Notes: generated from the sequence alone by a model not told the origin. Shown: positions 24,094-32,272, counted from the first letter of the stretch. The stretch: DNA of 64,000 nt from Pseudofrankia inefficax (GCF_000166135.1 NC_014666.1:1-64000); one strand, 5' to 3'. Translations and numbers: made by a program.

Positions 24094-24483
24094 TCAGGGC
24101 TCGGTGAAGTGCTTCGAGATCTCCCTGAGGTGCCGCTCGATACGCAGCGTTGAGTCAAAGATCATCTTCACGTAGTCGGACGTCTTGGGATCGGCTTCGG
24201 GCGGCTCGGCGAGCAGGACACGCAGGAGATGGTCATCGCGCCATCCGAGCGCGCGGGAGATCGCGGTCAGCGTCGAGTTCTGGACCCGGCGATCGGTCGA
24301 CCCGCGCTGGAGCGCGCGAACGGTCGAAGCGGAGACCCGGGCGGCGTCCGCCAGCGCCTGCTGACCGATGCGACACGTGGCCATCCGTCGGTTGAGCGTG
24401 CGCGCGACCGCTTCCCAGTCCTCCCCCTCGACCGGCCCGCGGGCGGTGTGTGGACTGATCGGTACGTCGTTTGTCATCCCCAT
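24094..24483 (-). CDS. Small HTH (XRE-type) regulator
   Basis: The 129-residue product has a helix-turn-helix at about residues 36-80 (CRIGQQALADAARVSASTVR, ALQRGSTDRRVQNSTLTAIS) followed by a helical C-terminal tail of the type seen in dimeric repressors. It is transcribed divergently from pra, the replication activator of the element, with 170 bases of relatively AT-rich DNA between them. In pSAM2 a repressor (KorSA) controls pra; KorSA is a GntR protein, so this would be a functional analogue and not a homologue. That regulatory role is inference from position. Confidence 0.8.
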   Translation of the reverse strand: MGMTNDVPISPHTARGPVEGEDWEAVARTLNRRMATCRIGQQALADAARVSASTVRALQRGSTDRRVQNSTLTAISRALGWRDDHLLRVLLAEPPEADPKTSDYVKMIFDSTLRIERHLREISKHFTEP

Positions 24484-24653
24484 AGACCAAAGTGAACCCG
24501 CCTTTTAGCGTGCAAGCAAACAACATCGCTATTTATACGGTCACGTCATACACAGGCGCATAGTAGGTTGGCGAGAGGTTCATGGAGGGCGCATCGTTAG
24601 CACACACCCCAAACGCCCGGATGGTCCGGGTACGGGTACAGGAGGTGTGCACG
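24484..24653. promoter_or_regulatory. Divergent control region between HTH regulator and pra
   Basis: This is an unusually AT-rich stretch for the window (ACAACATCGCTATTTATACG and nearby). It must hold the promoters of both divergent genes. I cannot assign exact -35/-10 pairs. Confidence 0.5.
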
Positions 24654-25067
24654 GTGGCGATTCCTCGTCGTATTCCTATCGCGTTCGCGGATGCGTTCCC
24701 GAACGGTGCCTACGTGCTCGGTGTTGAGCAGTCCAACGACTTCGAGAAGTCCCGGCCCGGGTCGCCCCCGGTCCAGGAGCGCGACCGTGACTCGAACCTC
24801 CCCATGTGGGTCGTGCGGATCATGGACGCGGACCCGACAGCGCGGACCGCGGAACTGAAGGTGAAGATCGCGGCCGAGACAGCGCCGGTCATGCCGGACC
24901 CGATCCCGGGCACGCCGTTCCGGCCGGTCGAGCTGGTGGACGTGCTGGTGATTCCGTGGGTGGACTCGAACGGGTCGCGGCCGAAGCAGATGTTCGCGCT
25001 GCGGGCCTCGGGCCTGCGTCCGGCGCCGCCTGCTGCGGGTCGGCGGAATTCGGGGGCCGCGGCGTGA
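24654..25067 (+). CDS. pra: Pra-like replication, integration and excision activator
   Basis: In pSAM2, Pra switches on rep, xis and int expression, moving the element from the integrated to the replicating state. The GTG at 24654 follows AGGAGGTG, and the 137-residue product matches the family along its length: AIPRRIPIAFADAFPNGAYV at the start, LPMWVVRIMDADP, and PGTPFRPVELVDV in the middle. An in-frame ATG at 24582 is not supported. It is probably the first gene of an operon pra-(25064)-traB-rep-xis, all on the plus strand with overlaps or short gaps. Confidence 0.88.
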   Translation: MAIPRRIPIAFADAFPNGAYVLGVEQSNDFEKSRPGSPPVQERDRDSNLPMWVVRIMDADPTARTAELKVKIAAETAPVMPDPIPGTPFRPVELVDVLVIPWVDSNGSRPKQMFALRASGLRPAPPAAGRRNSGAAA

Positions 25068-25411
25068 GCGGCCGTGCGGTCAAGTCGCGTACCCGGCTGT
25101 CGTCGCACCTGTCGGTGTGTGGCGGGGCGTCGGTTCACCTCAACGTCTACCCGGAGCGGTCCCCGATCCTGACCCTGACCACGGGGGATGTGTCGGTGAC
25201 GATCGCGATGTCGACCACTGACCTGGACGGGACGGCGATGCAGTTCGTCCGTGAGCTCGCGGACGCGGCGGCCCGGTTCGCCGAGGACTGCGCCCGATTC
25301 GCCCTCAACGCCGACCCTGACGCCGGCCCGGCGGCGGGACCGGTCAATCCGCCGACCGGACTGGCCTCGCCCCCGTCGGTGGGTCGTTCTCGGGGTTCAC
25401 GCGCCGCTTAG
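25064..25411 (+). CDS. Small AICE protein of unknown function
   Basis: The GTG at 25064 overlaps the pra stop codon (GTGA), indicating translational coupling. The 115-residue product has a compact strand-rich core (HLSVCGGASVHLNVYPERSP, ILTLTTGDVSVTIAMSTTD), then an amphipathic helix (QFVRELADAAARFAEDCARF) and a Pro-rich tail. I recognise no domain. Genes in this position, between pra and the translocase, are common in AICEs but uncharacterised. Confidence 0.7.
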   Translation: MSGRAVKSRTRLSSHLSVCGGASVHLNVYPERSPILTLTTGDVSVTIAMSTTDLDGTAMQFVRELADAAARFAEDCARFALNADPDAGPAAGPVNPPTGLASPPSVGRSRGSRAA

Positions 25412-25544
25412 GCACGTTTCTTATGGGCGTCCCGGGGCCGCCGGCCTGACATAGGCGTTGGCCGTCCCGGGACCTGCCCCGGCTTTTCTTCTCTTCATTT
25501 CTTGGCCCTGGCTTTGCCCTGCCGTGAAACGGGTGGTATTTGTC

Positions 25545-27242
25545 ATGCGCAGAATCAACGGGGATCGTCGTTTCCCGTCGCTGCCCGCACGTCACGACAA
25601 GATCCGCATTCCCCTGTGGTGGGTCGTCGTCGGCATGCTCGGCCGCCTCGCCGGCCGCTGCCTCCTTGTCGTGCTGCGGCATCCGGTCGCGGTCGGCGCG
25701 CTCGTCATCCTGACGGCGTTCTACCGCCAGACCGGCCTGCTCGGACTGGGCGCGCTCGCCGCCTTCGTCGTGCTCGTCTCGGGAGCCTGGCGGTTGGCGC
25801 ATCGGGCGTCGTTTGACCGGGCGGCCTGGTGGACCTGGGGCCGGCTGCGGCTCGTGGCTGTGTATCGGCGGAAGTGGCGGCCGGCGACGTTACATTGCGG
25901 CCTGGCGATCCAGATCCCCGCGTCCAACGCCGAGACCGTGTCCTTCGACGAGTATTTCCCCCGTATCCGCGGCTTCCGTGCCTCGGTCGCGGTCGAATCG
26001 CTGCGCGTCGAGCTGCTGCCTGGCCAGACCCCGGAGCAGTGGGCGGAGCAGGCCGAGGCGCTGCGGCATGTCTACCGGGCGCGGGCGTGCCGGGTCCGCT
26101 GCGACCAGGTGGGGTTCATCTGGCTGGACTTTTACCGCCGTGACCCGCTCGACCGGCCCGTTCCCCCGGCCGATGTCGACGGACCCGATGGACCTGACGG
26201 TCTCGACCATCTTCCGATCGGCCGGCGTGAAGACGGCGGCCCTTGGCTGCTACCGCTGCGTGGATCTCACGTCCTGGTGGCCGGCGCGACGGGGTCGGGC
26301 AAGGGGTCGGTGCTGTGGTCGCTGATCCGCGCACTCGGCCCCGCCGTCGCCGCCGGGCTCGTCGAGCTGTGGGTGTGCGATCCCAAGGGCGGCATGGAGA
26401 TGGCCGCGGGCGCACGGTTGTTTGCTCGGTTCGCCTACGACCTGCCCTCCATCGCCGACCTCCTCGACGACGCGGTAGCCCGGATGCAGTCCCGCGCGGA
26501 CGGACTACGCGGCGTCGCCCGGCTGCACACACCGACGGTCGGTGACCCGCTGATCGTGGTCCTGGTCGACGAGATCGCCGCCCTGACGGCCTATGTGACG
26601 GACCGCGATCTCAAGCGACGACTCTCCGCGTCCCTCGGGCTGCTCCTGTCCCAAGGACGGGCGCCGGGTGTCGTCGTCGTGGCCGCGGTCCAGGACCCGC
26701 GCAAGGAGACGTTGCCGTTCCGCGACCTGTTCCCGGTCCGGGTCGCGCTGCGCCTGGTGGAAGCCGAGCAGGTCGACCTCGTCCTCGGGGCCGGTGCGCA
26801 CGACAAGGGTGCCCGCTGCCAGGACATCCCGCCGAACCTGCAAGGGACCGGCTACGTCGCCGAAGACGGCGGCGGCGACCCCGTCCGCGTCCGCGCGTCC
26901 TGGCCGGACGATGCGGAGATTCGCCGGACCATCGACCGGTACAGCGCTCCGGCGGCCGGCGCGCTGGCGGTGCTGCGGCCGGTCCCACCACGCCTGGAAC
27001 TGCCCGGACCCACGATCGCACCGGAGATCGCTGACATCCTGCGCGCCCGTGGGATGGGGCATCTCCTGGGCCTCGACGGACCGGCCCGGCGTCGGCGGGT
27101 GGCCTGGCCCTGGCGCAAGGCAGAAGTGCCGCGATCCCGTCCGGGCTGGCCGGCGGCGGGCTGGGTACCCGACACCGATCGACCGGTCGACGGCTGGGTG
27201 CCGGATCTCGCCGAGTACGGCGATCCCTGGGCCGAGAAGTGA
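25545..27242 (+). CDS. traB: TraB/TraSA-like FtsK-domain DNA translocase
   Basis: TraB-type proteins form a membrane-bound hexameric pump that moves double-stranded plasmid DNA between mycelia, so one protein suffices for transfer. I start at ATG 25545, preceded by GGTGG; a frame to 25458 is less likely. Of 565 residues, the N-terminal region has two to three membrane segments (WWVVVGMLGRLAGRCLLVVL, VGALVILTAFY, LLGLGALAAFVVLVSG). The FtsK domain follows, with Walker A AGATGSGKGS (about 247-255) and Walker B LIVVLVDEIAA (about 336-346). The stop overlaps the rep GTG. Confidence 0.9.
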   Translation: MRRINGDRRFPSLPARHDKIRIPLWWVVVGMLGRLAGRCLLVVLRHPVAVGALVILTAFYRQTGLLGLGALAAFVVLVSGAWRLAHRASFDRAAWWTWGRLRLVAVYRRKWRPATLHCGLAIQIPASNAETVSFDEYFPRIRGFRASVAVESLRVELLPGQTPEQWAEQAEALRHVYRARACRVRCDQVGFIWLDFYRRDPLDRPVPPADVDGPDGPDGLDHLPIGRREDGGPWLLPLRGSHVLVAGATGSGKGSVLWSLIRALGPAVAAGLVELWVCDPKGGMEMAAGARLFARFAYDLPSIADLLDDAVARMQSRADGLRGVARLHTPTVGDPLIVVLVDEIAALTAYVTDRDLKRRLSASLGLLLSQGRAPGVVVVAAVQDPRKETLPFRDLFPVRVALRLVEAEQVDLVLGAGAHDKGARCQDIPPNLQGTGYVAEDGGGDPVRVRASWPDDAEIRRTIDRYSAPAAGALAVLRPVPPRLELPGPTIAPEIADILRARGMGHLLGLDGPARRRRVAWPWRKAEVPRSRPGWPAAGWVPDTDRPVDGWVPDLAEYGDPWAEK

Positions 27243-28996
27243 CCGGCGGGGGCCAGTGCGACGCCGACCGCGGATCCGCCGGCACGGGAGGTCTCAGGGA
27301 ACCGCGGCCTGGGTCGCGGGCGGCTCGGATGCGGATGCCGCTGGCGCGTCAGGTGGTGGAGGCGGTCGCGGTCGAGGAGGGCGTGTGCGTGCGGCCGGTC
27401 GCGTTGCGCCGCGTCGACCTCGACACCGGGGAAACCACCATCATCCCGGCCCCCTGTGGCGCGACGTTGGCCTCGAAGTGCCCGCCGTGCGCGGAGCGGG
27501 CGCGTCGGCTGCGGATGGCGCAATGTAAATCCGGCTGGCACCTCGACGACGAACCCCTGCCCCCGCCGGACCCGCCCGACGACGAAGCCAAGCAACTCGG
27601 CCGACTCCGCGCCGACCTCGAAGCGATCCGCACCGAAGCCGAAAAGACCGGCGACACGGCCGGCGTCGCTGATGCCGACGAGATGATCGGCCAAGTCGAC
27701 GAACACCTCGCCGACCTCGGCGTCCGCGGCAAGGCAGCGCCGGACGATCGGGAGCGACCCCGGCGAACGCGGTCGACTCGGCGGCGGCAGGACGCTCCGG
27801 ATCTGCCCCGGCTGCCCGTCGTGAAGCGCACCATCGGCCGGACCTACAACGCACCGGACGGCACCACCTGGCGGCCGTCGATGTTCCTCACGCTGACCTG
27901 TGACACCTACGGCCGCGTGTTCCCGGATGGCACGCCCGTGGACCCGGACACCTACGACTACCGGCGGGCCGCGCGGGACGCGATCCACTTCCCGAAGCTG
28001 GTCGACCGGTTCTGGCAGAACCTGCGCCGCGCGGTCGGCTGGGAGGTGCAGTACTTCGCGGCACTCGAACCACAGCGACGCCTCGCCCCGCATCTGCATG
28101 CGGCGTTCCGCGGAACGGTCCCGCGCGTCGTCCTGCGCCAGGTCGCGGCCGCGACCTACCACCAAGTCTGGTGGCCACCCACCGACCGACCCATCTACCC
28201 GGCCGCCGGACCGGACCTGCCCGTCTGGGACGAGCAGACCGGCGGCTACCTCGACCCGGCGACCGGCGCGGAGTTGGTCTCCTGGGACCAGGCGCTCGAC
28301 GCGATCGGACCCGATGACGAACCGGCACACGTCGTGCGGTTTGGGCCGCAGATCCGCGCGGACGGTGTCACCTCGAACAGCGACACCGCCGGGAAGCTCA
28401 TCGGCTACCTGACCAAGTACCTCACGAAGTCACTCGATGGCTGTCACGCCATCGCGACCGACCGGCAACGTGCCCACGTCGACCGGCTGGCCGCGACGCT
28501 GCGGCACGAACCGTGCTCGCCGAGCTGCGCGAACTGGCTTCTACACGGCATCGCCCCGAAGAACGCCCGGCCCGGCCTCGTACCCGGCCGGTGCAAGGGG
28601 AAAGCCCATCGACGCGAAACGCTCGGGTTCGGCGGCCGGCGCGTCCTTGTCTCCCGGAAGTGGTCCGGCAAGACCCTCGGCGACCACAAAGCCGACCGCG
28701 TCGACTTCGTCCGCGAACAGTTGCAAGCGCTCGGCAAGCACGCCGACCCGAACAGCCCAGCAGCGCGAGCGACCGACGAGACCCGGGCTGCGCCGCGCGT
28801 CGCCTGGGAACTGGTCCGCCCCGGCGACCCGGACGCCCCACGGCGCGAGCACCTGATCCTGCACGCCGTCGCCGAACGGCAACGCTGGCGCACCCAACTC
28901 GCCGACCCCACGGCCACCGGACCGCCACTCGACAGCCCGGCCGACCGCGACAAATCCTCCGATCCGCTGCCCGCTCCTACCGAGGAGGGACCGTGA
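27239..28996 (+). CDS. repSA: RepSA-like HUH replication initiator
   Basis: RepSA-type proteins nick the element's double-strand origin and start rolling-circle replication. The 585-residue frame opens at GTG 27239, overlapping traB by four bases; ATG 27328 (MRMPLARQVVEAV) is an alternative start. Features: a Cys-rich segment ATLASKCPPCAERARRLRMA, an HUH-type HxH in LAPHLHAAF (about 283-291), and a catalytic-Tyr region GYLTKYLTK (about 389-397). The C-terminal third is Arg-rich. The double-strand origin of related elements lies within or near rep; I cannot pinpoint it. xis overlaps its stop codon. Confidence 0.88.
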   Translation: MTGGGQCDADRGSAGTGGLREPRPGSRAARMRMPLARQVVEAVAVEEGVCVRPVALRRVDLDTGETTIIPAPCGATLASKCPPCAERARRLRMAQCKSGWHLDDEPLPPPDPPDDEAKQLGRLRADLEAIRTEAEKTGDTAGVADADEMIGQVDEHLADLGVRGKAAPDDRERPRRTRSTRRRQDAPDLPRLPVVKRTIGRTYNAPDGTTWRPSMFLTLTCDTYGRVFPDGTPVDPDTYDYRRAARDAIHFPKLVDRFWQNLRRAVGWEVQYFAALEPQRRLAPHLHAAFRGTVPRVVLRQVAAATYHQVWWPPTDRPIYPAAGPDLPVWDEQTGGYLDPATGAELVSWDQALDAIGPDDEPAHVVRFGPQIRADGVTSNSDTAGKLIGYLTKYLTKSLDGCHAIATDRQRAHVDRLAATLRHEPCSPSCANWLLHGIAPKNARPGLVPGRCKGKAHRRETLGFGGRRVLVSRKWSGKTLGDHKADRVDFVREQLQALGKHADPNSPAARATDETRAAPRVAWELVRPGDPDAPRREHLILHAVAERQRWRTQLADPTATGPPLDSPADRDKSSDPLPAPTEEGP

Positions 28997-29184
28997 CCAA
29001 GCTCCTTCTGACCCCGGCAGAAGCAGCCGACCAACTCGGCATCGGCCGATCCACCGTCTACGAACTCATGGCCGCCGGCGAGCTGGAATCGCTCTGCATC
29101 GGACGGGCGCGACGCATCCCCTACGACGCACTGGCCGCCTACATCGACCGGCTACGCGGCCAGCAGAACGGAACGGCCGCATGA
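28993..29184 (+). CDS. xis: Excisionase-like MerR-type HTH protein (Xis)
   Basis: This 63-residue protein, LLLTPAEAADQLGIGRSTVY then ELMAAGELESLCIGRARRIP, is a classic excisionase/AlpA-type winged HTH (helix_turn_helix_17). Xis bends DNA at the att arms and directs the integrase toward excision. The GTG start overlaps the rep stop (GTGA) and has GGAGGGA upstream. It is separated from int by about 1.4 kb holding two small genes and a divergent HTH gene, unlike pSAM2 where xis abuts int. Confidence 0.87.
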   Translation: MTKLLLTPAEAADQLGIGRSTVYELMAAGELESLCIGRARRIPYDALAAYIDRLRGQQNGTAA

Positions 29185-29258
29185 AACCCACAGCGCTACA
29201 GCAGACGCGCGGGCCTCCTACCCCGGGATAGGGGCGGCGCCGGTCCATCGAACGCTGC

Positions 29259-29618
29259 CTAGGCCAGCGGGTCGTAGTCGCCGGCAAGCCACCGCAGGAA
29301 CCGGCGCGGACGGTCGACAGAGGTCTGAACCGTCGTCGACGACTTCCCACCGGACACCAGAAGCTGCTCGTACCGCTCCAGCGCCTGCTGGAGATCGTCA
29401 AGGGTCCATCGCTCGGCCTGATCCCTGGCTGGCCTGGGCGCCTTGCGGGCGGCGTTCCATCGCTCGACGTCCTCGGCGCTCCACACCTTCCCCATGCTCA
29501 GCACGGCCACGGGCTCGGGAAACGCGGAGTCGTCGCGAAGGATCTGATGGACCCGCGACGGGCTCACGTCCAGGAGCTGCGCGATCTCCGCGGCACCCAT
29601 GAGTTTGATCGTCGGCAT
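29259..29618 (-). CDS. HTH DNA-binding protein, divergent regulator
   Basis: The 119-residue product starts MPTIKLMGAAEIAQLLDVSP with the recognition region SRVHQILRDDSAFPEPV and SMGKVWSAEDVERWNAA, an AlpA/MerR-like winged HTH. The C-terminal half is helical (DDLQQALERYEQLL), suggesting a dimerisation segment. It is divergent from the gene at 29741. The intervening 120 bases contain a promoter whose -35/-10 spacer carries a 14-bp palindrome, so this protein is a good candidate for a self- and neighbour-repressing regulator. It is not the main xis, which is the upstream gene on the plus strand. Confidence 0.82.
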   Translation of the reverse strand: MPTIKLMGAAEIAQLLDVSPSRVHQILRDDSAFPEPVAVLSMGKVWSAEDVERWNAARKAPRPARDQAERWTLDDLQQALERYEQLLVSGGKSSTTVQTSVDRPRRFLRWLAGDYDPLA

Positions 29619-29632
29619 GGTCGGATCATAGC

Positions 29633-29661
29633 TTGACGAGCCAGTAGCTACTGGCTACTGT
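29633..29661 (+). promoter_or_regulatory. Promoter with palindromic operator
   Basis: TTGACG (29633-29638) and TACTGT (29656-29661) are spaced by exactly 17 bases. The spacer holds the perfect palindrome CCAGTAGCTACTGG (29641-29654), with a half-site echo GGCTACTGTAGCC just downstream. It would drive the small gene at 29741. A dimeric HTH protein is the expected ligand, most simply the divergent gene at 29259-29618. Confidence 0.72.
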
Positions 29662-29740
29662 AGCCGTTAGCGGCCCCGACGGGTGATGGCACACCCGCCG
29701 AGACCTAGGCCCAACCCTGATGGCACAGGAGCTGAGACCC

Positions 29741-30049
29741 ATGCATATCTTCTCGTCCGGCGACCCCGAACTCTGGCGGACCCCCGAAACCGGCCCAGCG
29801 CTCGTCCTGGTCACCCTCCTGCCTACGGGCGAGTGCGAGGTGACGATCCACCCCGGCGCCGACGTCGAAGACGTGACCGCGGCGCTCGCGGTCGTCCCGG
29901 CCGGTGCGGTGTTCGTCGAGCACTTCAACGACGTCGAAGCGGTCCTCCTCTTCCGGCGCAACCCCGCCGGACCGCCGGCTCCCGAGATCGTTCCGTGGGT
30001 ACCGGTGTCCCCGCTGGTCCCGACGGCGGCAGGCGTCTCCCGCCCGTAG
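29741..30049 (+). CDS. AICE small protein (paired-family member B)
   Basis: I start at ATG 29741 (MHIFSSGDPELW), behind AGGAG; a start at 29720 is also possible. The 102-residue product has GECEVTIHPGADVEDVTAAL followed by VPAGAVFVEHFNDVEAVLLF, which matches LPTGLAFVEAFGDVDLVLVY in the AICE protein at 23500. The shared block is short, strand-turn-strand in character. The C terminus is Pro-rich and variable. The two genes are about 6 kb apart in one element, which suggests duplication or a common partner. No known domain is evident. Confidence 0.7.
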   Translation: MHIFSSGDPELWRTPETGPALVLVTLLPTGECEVTIHPGADVEDVTAALAVVPAGAVFVEHFNDVEAVLLFRRNPAGPPAPEIVPWVPVSPLVPTAAGVSRP

Positions 30050-30107
30050 CGGCATCCCTGCCTGCACCACCCCCATTTTTCTTCCGTTCCTCTGGTGGCG
30101 TTCCAAG

Positions 30108-30198
30108 CCGTCGGGGAGTCGGACGTGTCCAGGGTCGACCGAAGGTCGATCGCGCAAGCGACGCGATAGCGCCCTGGACGCGGCCGGCTCCCCGACGG
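30108..30198. other. Nested 91-nt hairpin element
   Basis: Three nested stems align: outer CCGTCGGGGAGTCGG with CCGGCTCCCCGACGG (one mismatch), middle GTCCAGGG with CCCTGGAC, inner ATCGCG with CGCGAT around a seven-base loop. It lies in the 254-bp gap between the small gene at 29741 and the next one. Large imperfect hairpins are typical of single-strand origins of rolling-circle plasmids; a structured RNA is the alternative. I see nothing else in the gap. Confidence 0.65.
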
Positions 30199-30303
30199 AC
30201 CCTCACACGCCAGAGAAACGGAACCCCGAACCTGCGCCCGGCAGCGATAACCGCGCTCGGCGCTTCCCTCCCGTTCTCTTCCGGCAAGGAGCTTGGACCC
30301 GCC

Positions 30304-30567
30304 ATGCCCGAAAACACTCCGGACCCGTCCGCCAGCGACTCGGCGGACTACCACCCGACGCCGGTCGAGTTGGACAGGGCGCTCGCCGAGATGGCCCGCG
30401 TTTCGCTCCAAGGCCATTACGCATACGCCTGCGGCGCTCTGAGGTTCGTCGCGGAGGAACTCGTCACCGGCCGCGCAGACGAACACACCATTGCGGCGGC
30501 CCGTTACGCCCTCGCCCTGGCAGAGGTTGCACGCGGGGCCTCCGACCACCTGCCCGAGGTGGCCTGA
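30304..30567 (+). CDS. Small AICE protein of unknown function upstream of int
   Basis: This 87-residue, largely helical, acidic protein (MPENTPDPSASDSADYHPTP, then ELDRALAEMARVSLQGHYAY) ends LAEVARGASDHLPEVA. It has no membrane span and no recognisable domain. An AAGGAG-like sequence precedes the ATG and its stop overlaps the int start (TGATG), so it is probably translationally coupled to int. It may be a helper of integration or simply a linked gene; I cannot tell. Confidence 0.65.
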   Translation: MPENTPDPSASDSADYHPTPVELDRALAEMARVSLQGHYAYACGALRFVAEELVTGRADEHTIAAARYALALAEVARGASDHLPEVA

Positions 30568-31760
30568 TGGCCGAGCAGAAGAACGAACCGGACGGCGCGG
30601 CGTCGGCGGAAGAGAAGAAGTCTCGACGCGCGCACGGCGAGGGCGGCCTGTACCAGCGGGCGAGTGACAACCGCTGGGTCGGGGTCGTCGACCTCGGCTG
30701 GATCGACGGCAAACGACGCCGTCGGACTGTGTACGGCCGGACGCAGAAGGAAGCGCGCGGCAAGATGAACGCGCTGCGCGAGGCGGCCGGCAAGGGTCAA
30801 GATCTCGCCGCGAAGCCCCAGACGGTCGCGGAGTGGCTGTCGTACTGGCTCGACGAGATCAAAGGGCATGACGGAACGCGGCCGTCGACGCTGAGCCGCT
30901 ACCGATACGCGATCGACGGACACATCGTGCCTGTTCTCGGCAAGATCCGGCTGGACAAGCTGAGCCCGGCCGACGTCCGTAGGCTGCATGCGGCGCGCCG
31001 CGACTCGATGAAGCCAGCGAGCTTGGCCAAGATTCACGCCGTCCTGCGCGTAGCCCTCGCAGATGCGGAGCGCATGGACCTGGTGTCCCGCAACGTCGCG
31101 AAGTCGGTTCAACCGCCCAAGCTCGGCGACTCGGACCCGCGGGACCTGGCGGTCGAAGACGCGCGCCGATTCCTCGAAGTCGCGGCAGGCGATCGCCTCG
31201 AAGCGCTCTTCGTGGTCGCACTCACGATGGGCCTACGCCGCGGCGAGCTGCTCGGCCTGCGCTGGGATGACGTCGACCTCGACGCGGCAACCCTCCGCGT
31301 CGTCCGCTCGGCCCAGCGCGTGTCCGGCACGCTTCGGCTGGTCGACACGAAGACGAGAGGCTCACGGCGCCCGGTGCCGATCCCGGCAATGACGTTGGAA
31401 GCGCTCAAGCGGCACAGGAAGCGGCAGGACCAGGAGCGCGCCGACGCGGGCAAAGCCTGGAAAGAGAACGGCCTCGTCTTCGCGTCCACGGTCGGCACGC
31501 TGATAGAGCCGCGCAACGTCACGCGCCGAGTTCAGCAGCTCCGCGGACGGGTGAACCTGCCGACGCTCCGGCTCCACGACTTCCGCCACGCCTGCGCGAG
31601 CTTCCTCCTGGCGGCCGGCATCGAACCTCGGACCGTAATGGAGATCCTCGGTCACGCCACGATGCGCATGACCATGGAGCGCTACGGCCACGCCCTCCCC
31701 GAACGCCTGCGCGCCGCGTCCGACGCCATGGACAAGCTGATGGGCCAGCGTCTGCCGTGA
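30567..31760 (+). CDS. int: Site-specific tyrosine integrase
   Basis: The integrase joins the element's attP to the tRNA-Ala attB and, with Xis, excises it. The 397-residue product has an AP2-like arm-binding N terminus (GEGGLYQRASDNRWVGVVDL), a SAM-like core-binding domain (WLSYWLDEIKGHDGTRPSTL), and the catalytic domain with Arg in MGLRRGELLGLRW (about 224), Lys in TKTRGSRR, HxxR in LHDFRHAC (about 337-340), His in LGHATMRMT and the nucleophile Tyr in MERYGH (about 372). The catalytic set appears intact. It lies 560 bases from attR, the normal place for an AICE integrase. Confidence 0.94.
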   Translation: MAEQKNEPDGAASAEEKKSRRAHGEGGLYQRASDNRWVGVVDLGWIDGKRRRRTVYGRTQKEARGKMNALREAAGKGQDLAAKPQTVAEWLSYWLDEIKGHDGTRPSTLSRYRYAIDGHIVPVLGKIRLDKLSPADVRRLHAARRDSMKPASLAKIHAVLRVALADAERMDLVSRNVAKSVQPPKLGDSDPRDLAVEDARRFLEVAAGDRLEALFVVALTMGLRRGELLGLRWDDVDLDAATLRVVRSAQRVSGTLRLVDTKTRGSRRPVPIPAMTLEALKRHRKRQDQERADAGKAWKENGLVFASTVGTLIEPRNVTRRVQQLRGRVNLPTLRLHDFRHACASFLLAAGIEPRTVMEILGHATMRMTMERYGHALPERLRAASDAMDKLMGQRLP

Positions 31761-31906
31761 TTACGGATCAACTTCGGGTGTATTTTAGTACCGTCCGCTG
31801 ATGCTGCGCCTTCCCCGGAGGCAGGGCTAGGTATGGGGTGTGAACCCTCGGGACCTGGGACTTAGGGAACCCCCAGCGGACGGATTTGGCGCCGGTCTGG
31901 TTCCGC

Positions 31907-32245
31907 ATGCGCCGGGGAGTGCGGGATCGGAGAACCGTGCCCAGGCACGCCTCGCGGAGTCACACGCTGTCCCTCGTTTTGGTACTCGCGGGACAAGTGA
32001 CCTGCCTCTTGGCGATCATCGTCGTCACCCTGATCGGAAGTTCGACGGCAGCCGCGACAATCGGCGGGACTTGGGCGACGACGTGCGGTGTCCTCACGAT
32101 CTTCTTTCGTACCCATGCGCCCAAGGGCGGAGACTCACGCCCCAGGGATCGGGAGCCGACCAGACGGGGTGGCTCGCGCCCGCGGGATGGGGCTGCGTCC
32201 CAGCAGCCTCGGCGTACCAGCCGGGGCAGCGACGGCGGGAGATGA
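31907..32245 (+). CDS. Possible small membrane protein near attR
   Basis: The 112-residue frame (ATG 31907; TTG 31886 also possible) has two hydrophobic stretches, LSLVLVLAGQVTCLLAIIVV and AAATIGGTWATTCGVLTIFF, followed by an Arg/Gly-rich tail. Small membrane (Spd-like) proteins occur in AICEs, where they help intramycelial spread, but I see no clear family match and no strong ribosome-binding site. Codon third positions are less GC-biased than in neighbours. I regard it as plausible, not certain. Confidence 0.45.
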   Translation: MRRGVRDRRTVPRHASRSHTLSLVLVLAGQVTCLLAIIVVTLIGSSTAAATIGGTWATTCGVLTIFFRTHAPKGGDSRPRDREPTRRGGSRPRDGAASQQPRRTSRGSDGGR

Positions 32246-32253
32246 CGGTGCTG

Positions 32254-32272
32254 GGCTACACGGTTGGCTACA
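32254..32272 (+). promoter_or_regulatory. Candidate right arm-type integrase sites
   Basis: GGCTACACG (32254) and GGCTACA (32266) repeat with a 12-base period, as at 18961-18982, about 50 bases inside the right core repeat. Confidence 0.6.
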
